Assembly (NCBI GenBank): GCA_012295275.1
Contig: CM022670.1
Span: 2,873,335-2,937,334 of the forward strand
DNA: 64,000 nucleotides
DNA from: Chrysomallon squamiferum
Taxonomy: Eukaryota > Mollusca > Gastropoda > Neomphalida > Peltospiridae
Direction of reading: 5' to 3'
Shown here: positions 24,300-35,300 of the stretch, one piece after another
How positions within the stretch are numbered: position 1 is the first letter of the stretch
Layout: every line of letters begins with the position of its first letter
Translations under genes and position numbers: made by a program
Notes under the pieces: model-generated
Database searches by the model: none
Seen by the model: the letters and a program-made list of their open reading frames with translations, nothing else
What the model was told of the DNA's origin: nothing

Positions 24300-25040
24300 A
24301 ACCACAGTAAACGAATGAACACACCTACGTATTGTACTTTCTTTATCACTCATTTAACGCTGTGATGATTTCTTTAACATAATTGTTGTTACTGACGACA
24401 CAATACAAAACTGCCAGCAGATAATGAGGCTTATTTCAACAAAAAGTTATGGTCAAAGTAATAATGATAAAATCAATCAAACAAACAAAACAAAAAAACA
24501 AATAATAATAAAAAAATAAAAAAATAAAATAATGGTGACCTTGAAATTATTATTTTAAGACAACAGAGATTACAGTCTGTATTCTGAACAAATTTTTTGA
24601 AATGGTAATAACGAGTCACAACTGACTTAAAATATATAATGAAAACATATTATAACTAAAACTACTCTGTTATTGTTGGCAGCGATCAAACTTTGATCTT
24701 TCTAATTTAATATTATGTTTATAAATAGACTGAGATAGCAGCTACGTCTCCTACTTGATCTGTGACGGAACAGTGACTGGTAATAATGCATATTTTTACC
24801 TAACCATTTTCTTTTTCAGCATAGCGTCGTAGTCACTGACAGTAATTGCCGTGAACACGACCAGGAAACCTTAGCATTCGTCCATTATAATTTACGGTGG
24901 ATGTGTAACACCTTGTGCAATAAATACAACAACAAAAAAGATACTTACCCTTGTATAAGATTCAAGTTCTTTTGTGTTTTCGTTAACTTGTGAATCAGAA
25001 AGAATATTCCACAGTATCCTAAGTCACAGGACTATCACTG

Positions 25041-25084
<44 letters not shown>

Positions 25085-25640
25085 ATGTTTACCCGGGGTA
25101 CAAATGACCCAGATATGAATCCCGAGGTTTGTCGAATTTGCGCGTAGCCCTTTGGAGATGTCGTTCACATGATTTCTTAAGAGGTTCACTCGATAGAAAT
25201 TCCGATCTATGAAAAAATGTATACAACGGTTGAAGGCTTTTCAAAGTGCGGCCGTCTGTACAGAGATTTTTATTGGTTTCAATAAGTTCGTCGTACTTCT
25301 CGGTTGTTCGGGCGCACCTGGGTAGCGATGAACAGTCTGCGTGGGCTGTACATTTAATTGTGAATGTAGATGTGCATCAAATCTATTGCCTTTATACACA
25401 TCCCAATGTTACGATGCATTGTTCAAGTCGGTAGATTGTAATGATTTAAGAATCGAAATAAAACAAATATCTGCATCGTGTAGTTAAAAAGAGATCTGTC
25501 ATTATTGTAGGCTTATATGATGCTATCAAATAAATTTCGTATACGTCCATGTGAATTTGGTATTGTCTAATAGTACAAACCTTTACGAGTGATAAAGTAT
25601 TATAATAATTATAATACAAGGAGGCTGCCGTTTTTCTGTT
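24300..25640. other. intergenic DNA with a poly(A) run
   Basis: A run of about 36 A lies at 25046-25081. The sequence after it (25082-25440) is less AT-rich and could be part of a decayed retroelement, but I cannot assign it. No exon is supported. Confidence 0.45.
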
Positions 25641-25649
25641 TGATTAACT

Positions 25650-25790
25650 GAACTAATGACGTCACTTCGTTGATAGAAATAGACCACAAAACTGAATGAA
25701 TTATAATTGGTAGAGCATTGCAGATGGTATATTCACCAAATCACCAGATTCTCCATTCATTTGAAAAACGTTAAAAATGACATCCAGGAA
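25650..25790 (+). repeat. dispersed repeat copy 2
   Basis: Same segment as 23595-23740 at about 70-75% identity by eye, same orientation, 2 kb away. The tRNA-like tail of copy 1 is absent here. Confidence 0.5.
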
Positions 25791-25892
25791 TTACAGTAGA
25801 TCTACTTGTGGTTGTGATTATTTACATATAGATGTGTCATTATAAAAAAGATAACAATATTTATAAATATAAATCTGTAGTTATTTGTTATA

Positions 25893-25895
<3 letters not shown>

Positions 25896-25933
<38 letters not shown>
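25896..25933. repeat. (GT)n microsatellite
   Basis: About 38 bases of pure GT. Confidence 0.95.
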
Positions 25934-25935
<2 letters not shown>

Positions 25936-25939
25936 AAAA

Positions 25940-27525
25940 CTGAAATCTTCTGTTCAGGTATAATTTGATCTTACTAAGAAAAAAAGCACTTTCCATATAT
26001 GTTTATTTTTCTAGTGGGGAGGGGATGGCTCGGTGTTTCTAAGTGAGGGTGTTAGTTTATTTATTTTCCTGCACTAAAATAATACTCAAGTTCTGGAGAT
26101 ATGGAACTTCTCTAGTGTTGGTGAATTTTAAAAATAAATTAAGAATACAATAAATTACATATGACATAATACGCTACATAAAAAAAGTCCTTTAACTGTA
26201 CATACACCATCTATCCGTGCAAAACGTGTAAACTGTATTGGTCATTATATCGAACATCAAATCAAATATAAAACATGTCTAGGTCTGTATTCAAAACAAT
26301 AAAAACATTAAGCAATGAAAACATACACGTATTAATAATAAATGAGCAATAGAGAAATAACGCGAATACTGAAGCATAATACATCCGCGCTTTCAGAGAA
26401 TAACGAAACTTCTGTTACCACGCAAAGGCCGCGTCATTTGGGGTGAAAGGTTTATTTGACTAACTGAAGTGAAAAATGCTGAGATAACTCGCCCTCTGTT
26501 TGTCCAAGCTTTACGCAGTATTTCTTTCTGTAAGTAGCTTTTATTGAAAACGTCCTACGGGAAAAGAGGTCTTCAGTATCGCTCGTTAGTTAGCCATTCA
26601 GAATGTCCTTCTGATTCAATATTGACATACATGACTGTCTGTAAGGCGTGGACCAAGGTCAGATGTTCTCTCGTACACGTGCTTTTCCACGCTGCTAAAC
26701 AGTTTACAGATAGCGTGCCTTTAATGTTATGCGTGTCACTGTTTGCTATTTTCTTTTTAAGTCGGGAGACATGATGGGGTTAACCTTTTTTATGTGTGGG
26801 GAGGGAAATTACTGTGGAATAATATTCAATAATATCTGCATTTTACATCTCTTTTTATTTTTTTATTTCTTCATTTTTAATTATTATTGTTGTTATTATT
26901 TTAACTTCGGAATTCAGTTCTATTCTCTTTTGTTTAACAGTTTTCTTCTATCCGTACCATTCACCCCCCTTAGTTTTTCTTTTCATCTTCCGCCGGTCCG
27001 AGAATCATATTTATTCCCATCATCTCTTGTTCCTATTTCCTTGACACTTGCTAAAGCTTACAAGATTCATCTATTGTATTCATCACACATTTTTCTTCAA
27101 ATGTTTTTTTAATTTTTTTTTTTTTTTTAACGAAATACAATGGCAAACAAATAATTAAATTCATAAAAGTAACACGATATATATAAAAACTGTCTGCGTT
27201 GTGGAAATCTGAACACGGTTGGTGAGACAGAATAAAGGAGAATCACGAAAATGTGAATTTACAAACGAGTTAGATTTCCTCACACGTCGCATGTTGTACA
27301 TTTAGAAAAAACGTGCAGTTAGGTATTACGTTCATTTATAAACGCTTAAATTTCCACATGTTATTCGTAATGTCTGAGGAACTAGGTATAATCACTGAAA
27401 ATTCAATGTATTTTACGTAATACGTAGGGGTTAAAACAAATATATATTTATATATATAGATAATAGTAAAAATTTAGAGCGTACATAAAAAGGAATCAAT
27501 GCGAATAATTCTTTCCTACTTCCAC
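25940..27525. other. intergenic DNA, nothing recognised
   Basis: Frames at 26544-26774 and 26729-27112 end in T-rich low complexity and show no domain. Confidence 0.5.
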
Positions 27526-27528
27526 GTC

Positions 27529-27632
<104 letters not shown>

Positions 27633-28174
27633 TATAAGCATATGCACATGTATATTACAATATTATTATTTTTTATAACCATTGTTAAATATTATGCCCT
27701 GTGGCTGGACAAATGTTTTCATTTCTGTCTCTTCAGATATGGAAGAAATCCTAATGAAATATGTACATATTTTTGAAATAATCGGATACATAGTTACATA
27801 TCAGATAAAACGACCAATAATTGAAAACTATAACCATTAAAAAGCATGGAGCAGAACATTCTTAATGTCTTAAATTATTTAATACTAACTTCATATTTAT
27901 AATTAAAATAAGCAGTAATTATATATTGATCACTTGTTTTGAAACAAATTTAGATTAAATTACCAGCTAAATTAAATTAAATTTAATTCTGTCCTGGTCA
28001 GAATTTTGAACGTGAGACATGATAGAAATGCATTTGAGAAGTGAATGTCAGTTTTGACAATGGAGAAAAGATTTAGTAACAGAACAGAAACAGAAAAGTA
28101 GATGGTTTACTTCATCCAAGCCTATTGCCACTGCTGAAAGGAAAGAGTTCACTAAGAGCAGACTGTGTGCTTTA

Positions 28175-28335
28175 AAACCTGAAATCAAACATTACATACA
28201 GTACATTTTATACAAATGGTTTTCAGAATAAAAAAAAAAAATCTGAAATTAAGCAGTACATACTGTATATATTTTACTAAATATTCAGATTAATAACCGG
28301 GAAAAAAAAAATCTGAAATTAAACATTAGTCACAT
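28175..28335 (+). repeat. short A-tailed tandem repeat, three copies
   Basis: CTGAAATTAAACATTA-type units start near 28179, 28243 and 28313 (steps of 64 and 70 bases). The second and third are each preceded by a run of 9-12 A. The units vary, for example AAGCAGTACATAC against AAACATTACATAC. Confidence 0.6.
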
Positions 28336-28339
28336 AAAA

Positions 28340-29320
28340 TAATCTTAATTACATTTAAAACCTATATACTCTTGCATACTACATAAAGACTAGGAAATTG
28401 TTTTGATTGCTTTCAATCACAACGCCTGTGATAGTTTAGGGATTCGTCTGTGTCGACATGGTAAACCATGTTCCATTTGTAATGACTCTTACTCACAGTC
28501 TGAATAGATTGTGTTCTTCAGTTAAAATCCTTAGATACGATGGGTTTTGGCACAACCCTTTTTGTAATCATCGGCATTCTCTTTTTCTAAGTATACATAT
28601 TCCCTGTGAGATATTTATAAATGTGTGGTAACAGGCCGCCTGGAGACATCGGAATAAGGTGCGTCATTGTAATGGTGGCGTAACTTTGATACTAGAAAAG
28701 AGTAACTAACAAAAAAAGAATTCCCTTTTCCCCTCCTGTCCCCTCCTACGTACTTATTTATACATTCTACCAAAGACACATTAAGTTTTAAAATTAAGTA
28801 ATATTACTAAAATGTCTGAAAGTTATGATTTATTTTCATATGTTTTGCATCGGGTAATATTACTTTCAAATTAATTATTAATGATTAAGGACGTTTATTT
28901 CAAGGATTCGTGTGATATTTTTAGTTTTCAACCTCAAATACGTTATTTCTTTTAAAATTTATCATCGACAAGGTACATCAAACATCGTTAGCGGTGACGG
29001 CAGCAGCACTGGTTACTCCAACATCACGTCCAGACTTGTTTAGATTCTGACATGTTTGAGAAACGACAATAATGTGATCGTAATTCCGATAAAAAACAAC
29101 ATCAGGATCCTCTATGGTTCCTTCATTTGCCTTGAAAGTTAATGAAGACATCAGCTATTGTAAATGTCGGTGAAATTGCTGTGTTTGTGAGCAGTTCGTT
29201 TGTTCTGTTTGAAAGCCGACAAATGAACATTAGATATGTGAATACATGCTCTGTTAATACCTTTTTTTTATCGCTTGCCTTTGTTGAGATTTACACTATT
29301 AACACTTAGCTTTACCGGTT
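28340..29320. other. intergenic DNA next to the integrase relic
   Basis: I searched the minus strand for the rest of the integrase (second Asp and Glu of the catalytic triad) and did not find it. Nothing else is recognised. Confidence 0.45.
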
Positions 29321-29325
29321 TAGTT

Positions 29326-29580
29326 ATGAATAATATTGTTTTGAAGGATGTCTAGCAGCTGAAATACAACCTCAGCAGCAACTTCATATCGTCAGCGGGC
29401 TCAAAACACAGAACTTCATTAAATGACCTTGATACATTATAATCCACCTGAAATTCTAAACTGTCTCTGGCTTATCGACTGCAAGCCGGTTAGATCGACC
29501 TGGACTCCGGAGCCGAAGTCTTTGAAGATGAACGGCTTGATGACTGTTCCTTTTGTTAGTTGATGTCTAGATGAAATATA
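29326..29580 (-). pseudogene. frameshifted fragment of a retroviral-type (KRBA2/Ginger-like) integrase core
   Basis: On the minus strand, 29556-29450 encodes VIKPFIFKDFGSGVQVDL and LQSI. This is the typical start of the DDE integrase core in KRAB-A-domain-2-like and Ginger-type transposon proteins; QVDL carries the first catalytic Asp. The frame then shifts: YQGHLMKFCVLSPL is encoded at about 29434-29393. A second shift leads to YEVAAEVVFQLLDIL at about 29388-29345. The order and spacing match this family as I know it, so three blocks in three frames are unlikely to arise by chance. The rest of the core and any flanking domains are missing. It is a dead transposon or retrotransposon fragment, not a cellular gene. 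The family name rests on recalled motifs. Confidence 0.7.
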
Positions 29581-29944
29581 ACAAGGCAGAGTTTTTTTTT
29601 GTTATTGTTGTATGCATTTGACTTTTATTTCATCTATTGTCACCTTTTTCTCATCATAAATTTTAAATGTTTATTGTGTTTCCTTATTGTAATCTTCTTT
29701 AAGTTGTATTCTATTTCTGATTTTGGTTCTGAGCTATAATCTGAGATGTTTTGATAATTTGTAATGCACAAGCCTGAACTTTCATCTGTAGCATTCAGCG
29801 TCATGGGAAATGACGTTGGTCAGTGATAGAGCGACGCTAAAGGCAAGATGCGTCCAAGGGTGACTTCTCTTGGTGTATTTCACCGAGCCATATCTCTATA
29901 CATTTCATATGCCACAACTTTAACAAAAAGCTGTATTAAACTGT

Positions 29945-30005
29945 CTAAATGATGGTGAATACAAAAGATCCCTTGCTACAAATCGGAAAACATGTTAGGC
30001 CTTGC
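29945..30005 (+). mobile_element. relic of a molluscan SINE core
   Basis: GATGGTGAATACAAAAGATC followed by CCTTGCTACAAATCGGAAAA matches the conserved central part of a SINE that I recall as very common in molluscs (consensus style: ATGGTGCATATAAAAGATCC, CTTGCTACTAATCG). The tRNA head and 3' tail are not recognisable, so this is a decayed fragment. Confidence 0.55.
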
Positions 30006-30009
30006 TACT

Positions 30010-32085
30010 GCTAAAACAATATATTTTTAAAAAATAAAACACTAAATCAAATTCTATGCTAACTCCAGCAAACCAAGAGCATAAACTCTTTATTGTTCTG
30101 TGATCAAAATTCCTTCCTTGTTTATCTGCCCTTGTTTATTTGTTCATATCGCACCTGGCACAAGATAATTTGATAATGCTTAATGAAATAACAAGAGTAA
30201 CCATTGTTTTTCTTTCTTTCCGTCTTCTTCTTCTCAATTATTATGTAAACTGCCGCCAGAAAAGCAAAGCCACAATTTCCAAAGGAGCCCTAATAGCGAA
30301 AGAATCAATCGGAGCTGTTTCCATTAATCCTCATACTCATATTTAAAAAAAAATAATAAAAAATAAAAAGATAAAATTTCATTTAAATTAATTTATCTTT
30401 TAATGTTCATCGGAAATTCCATTTTTATAAAAAAGGAAAAAGAAAGAAACAAACCAACAAAAATAAAAAAAAAGAAGAAAAACAAAAATTCCTCTTCGAT
30501 GAAAGGCCCGCCATATTGTGATACGAGTTACGGTTCTTGACCTACAAGGTGAAGGCTAAATTTAATACCTGTCAATTATTTTTAATTTGTTAAGGATAAT
30601 CAGTCCTAGCAAGTAAATAAGTAATAGCAAAAGGTAAGTTTTTGCGATTTGTTTTATATCGAAACATTGTAGAAAGGGACTGATGACAGGCAGATTTTTA
30701 ATACAGATGAAATGGCCTTCTTTTTATTTGTTGTTCTCTTTCTTTCTTTTTTTTTCTTTAAAAGAAAAAACGTGTACCTGAATATATAACATTGTTTCTG
30801 GTAGGTATGTGACAACAGACGTAAGTGCACCGTTGCGGAAGGTCGTTCAGTCGTTGTGACGCATTTCTTCTTTCCCTGAAGAAGTTGTTCCCTCAATCGC
30901 GCTTCTGTATGCTCATTAGTTTTATATAATTTCAAAAACAAAATCAGTCACGTCGTAGTATACATATTCAGCTTTAACACAGTATTCCTTTTTTGACATG
31001 TCATCTTTGATAAATAACGAAGAATCAACAAATTTACCGTTTCAAAATGATCGTCGTGGTCCAATGTAAACTTAACTGAGACTTTAAATCATATACAAAT
31101 TACAGGTTATGCATTTCTCTCAGTCTCTTAGACTTAGTCAGCCAAATTTCATTCAAACATTTAGAGTAGCATATAATAATTTTGGATACCAGAACCTGTG
31201 GTGTTCTCAGCAAACTATGCAAATGAAAACGACGTGGCCACAGTTGATGTCTTACAAGTTCAATGTCATGTTTAATTTATTGAGTCACCAAGTACTTATA
31301 TGACATAATGCTTGGACTATTTGTCATGTGTGGTATGATGTTTCTGAACCTGTCAAAAACTGTTTTCAGATATAATTCATAGAAGCTGGTTTGATTTTTA
31401 TGAAGTCATTGAGAATTACATAATTAAGGCGCACAGTAAATTTAGACTCATTAATGTGATTAATTGATTAAAATTCATGAGTATCAGCAATTTGCTTTAT
31501 CAAATGCTTCATTTTGTAATATAATACTTGTAAATTGGATTATAACTGTAAGATGTTCAGTGTTTATGTTGCAAAATGACAGAAATGAATTAGTTTCTCC
31601 AAAGATTATGAAGGAAAAATTCCTTAATGTGTTATTCAGATAAAATTTTTAAAAAAATGTTCATATCTATGCTGTCATTTTAAAATGCATTTTTTGATGA
31701 TGCATAATCATTTAGGAAAATGATATTTTTGGGGAGGAATGCAGAAGAGAAAACATACATATATTAATTGATCACCTGTTGTTTTACATATATTTTTATA
31801 TTCAGTTAACACGTCATTTAACAGCATCTTTTTTTTCTTTCTTTTTTCCGGGGTTTTTGTACTTGAAAAGGCTGTGTCTGTATTTCGTGTTTACTGCTTT
31901 TTTTCAACTAACAAAGACATCTGAATCACAAAATAAAATCATATTCACATATTGTACACATCAATATTTAATTATAGTTATATCAAACATAGGTTTTTTT
32001 TTTTTTTTTTTGTATTCTTGAATGTCTCTGTTTTATAGTTTTTGTATTTTTTCTTGTTTCAGTGTTTTTTGTATTTGTTTATTTT
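30010..32085. other. intergenic / 5' region of the first P450 gene
   Basis: No coding exon recognised. Frames at 30140, 30654 and 31109 lack domain features. A non-coding first exon of the P450 gene is probably somewhere here or further upstream, because an acceptor-like TTTTGTAG ends at about 32089. Confidence 0.45.
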
Positions 32086-32117
32086 GTAGATATAACTGTA
32101 GCAATATTAAAAGAGCT

Positions 32118-32291
32118 ATGCTTGAGACACTCCAGAGTGTGTATGCTGAAGCTAAAGTAGTGGTAACATGGAGGAACGTGGCAATCTACAGTGTTATTGC
32201 TCTTCTAACATGGCTGCTGTACAGACTCATCATTGAACCATACTTGTCTCATCTCAGAAAGGTATTCTTCAGTATCAGTATTTTCAATTAT

Positions 32292-32345
<54 letters not shown>

Positions 32346-35300
32346 TATATCTGAGCAATCTATGTTAGTATGAATGAAAAAGAAAGATATACAACAATAT
32401 TGTCTAAAATTATTTTTCATTAAAATATTACTTAATATGTATTTGTACTGAATAGTTCATCATTACAGTTTAAATGTAATCATTCCTTTGTTCCAGTTAT
32501 TTTAAGGCCTGCATAATTATTTAAATGAAATGTAAAATTATGGTGTCTTGTGTGTTCCACAGATTCCAGGCTTACCAAGAACCAGCATATTTATGGGCAA
32601 CATGAAGGAAATTTTCAAGGGAGAGCCAGTGGACCCTATTGTTAAGTAAGATAAAATAACGAAAATATTTTTTAAGAATTCCACTTTCTATTTTCCAGTA
32701 AACATTTCATATTAAAGAAAAAATTTAATTAAAATTTGTCAAGCTGTCATTTTCTACACGTTGAAACACTTTCGATGTCCTTTCTTAAAAGAAGGAAAAT
32801 GATTTATTTTTTATTATTTGTTTTAACTGTACAAATAAAATGATAAATTTGTGTATATACACATTTGCTTCCATATATCAATGTACATACTTTTTACCAA
32901 ATAGGTTTCCACCACAAAAAGATAAAATTTAGTTGTGAAACCTTGATCCAGAGTATATATGAACATTTTAATATTTAAATGAACATTGAGTAAATTTTCA
33001 TATACTGATTACAGTTGGGTTAAAGAAATGAAATCTGGATTTTTCCGCTACCATCATGTCCTAGGTGAGCAGCGGATTCTAGTGGCAGACGCAGATATAA
33101 TGAAACACATTCTTATTACAAGAGCCAAGAATTATGAAAAGCCTGCCTTTTTGTACAGGTAACTGATGTATTTGTTACTTTATACACAATATTATGAACA
33201 CAGCAACACCAGTTGTACTTGTAACCCCTTCTAATAGTTTAAATAGCAAAAGTGACATTTATTTTTGTTTTCAGTTGGACAAAATATAATAGTAAATTCT
33301 GTATCAAATATGCTGTGGGATAAGTTGTCTTCAGTGAAAAGTTAAGCCTGTTTTCTGTTCTTCCCACTACTTTCCTTATCCTAAATTCTGAATGTTGAAA
33401 AGCTCCGAAATCCGAAACTTTTTCGAGCAGCAGAAATAATAATATCTTACAGTTTTCAGAAGTTTCTGCATGCACAAACCATATTTTATGCACAAAATTA
33501 TTAAAAATATTATTTTAAAAATCCTGCAGATTATTGGTGTAAGCTGTAAATGAAAAATAAATGGAATTCATATTTAGATGTAGATTCTATTCTATTCTCA
33601 AAATCTCAAATATTCTGAAATCTGAAAGACTGAAGCATTTCAGATAAAAGATTCTCAACCTGTATATACTTATGTGTTTTGTTTTCTTTGGAGAATTAGT
33701 TGTTGGTACTTTGTAAGCATGCTGGTATAGCTTAGTCTTTCATATCTGTTTTTACTGACACTGAAACCAGTCACTATTAAAGTGTTGTGTTTGCTTTGTA
33801 TTTGAAGATTTGTTTTGTTATAAAAAAAGAAAGAAAGATGCTCCAGAACATGGCTGATGTACAAGTATAATGATGAACATACTCATCTGTATTTAGTATT
33901 AATTTATTTATTTGATGATAAACATTTTAAATGGAATAAATAATACATTTAAGTGGACTGTAATTTTTATTTTGTTTTTATCTAGGATTCTTGAGAATTT
34001 CACTGGCAGGGGTCTGCTTAATTTGATTGGAAAGGAACACATAATGCAGAGGAAATTATGTATGCTCTCGTTTAAAATGGCTGTACTGCAAAGTATGTTG
34101 GATGATTTTATTTTGTTTTAAAACCCCAAAACCAACAAAACATTGTGTATGTGTGTTGGATGGTAAATTTAAAATTTTAAAATATGTGGTTATGAATAAA
34201 ACACACAGATTCAGGATTATTTTATTTCATTTTATTTTACTTTATATATATATAATCATAATAATGTATAATGTTTCATATTTTATTTTTTAAAGACATG
34301 ATTCCAACAATGCAGAAACACACAGAAGAGTTGATAGGTTTGTGGAAAAGCCAGATTGAGAATGATCCTAAAATTCAACTTGAGGTTGGAGAGGACCTTC
34401 AGAGAATGGTTAGAATTAATATAACTTTATCATAACTTTTCTTTTTTCAAAAGAGAAATTTCAGTTTTCCAAAATTAAAAAATATAATGCAGTAAATTAA
34501 CTGGTAAAACTTAAAAATAAAAATATGACAGTCAAAAAGGAAGCTTTAGATTTAATATCTTGGTTCATATCTTCATTATATTTTAATTTATGTTTCTATA
34601 TTTTAAAAATGTTTTCAGACTATGGACACCATATCAGATTGTGCTTTTGGATATAACACAAATGCTCTTCTTGATCCCAATAATCCTTTGACAAAAGCTC
34701 TTGGATTCATGTTAATGGAACTAAAACCAAAGTAAAATCATTTTAATTCATTCTAAGTATAGTTATTTAACTTAGCACAATTCCATAGTTATCTATCTCG
34801 ATTTTAGAATTGTAATACAACTGTAAAAACAATTTTATTTTGAGTATGGATATTAAATGTAAGATAACTTTGTAGTTATTTAACTTGTAATGTTACAATT
34901 GCATTGCAAGTCAGTTTTGTCAGCATTTTTCTGTATATTTGATATTATCTATGCAAAAAATATTTATTGATTTATTATGTGTAACAAACTGATTTTGATG
35001 AAAGTAACATTTATAATACTATGTAAGTAGATTTGTTGGTGTATGTGTGTATTGATATAGAATACAGTATGAATATTTCAATAGTCTTAAACTACTTGTG
35101 TAAGTTTGCTTTCAAAAATGACTTTTAGGTTGTTTCGTATACTTTTTCCAACTCATTATTCCAAGTTGCCAATCAAGAGTAACAGAGATTACAAGAAGTA
35201 TAAAAAGCAAACAGATGAACTTATCAAGGATGTAATAGAAAGCAAGAGAGCTCATCTGAAGGAATCAGGTATGTAACTTTCTGAATGAATAATATGGAAT

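Noticed and set aside
26544-27112. Two overlapping open frames
   Set aside because: They run into T-rich low complexity and have no recognisable domain; no support beyond length.
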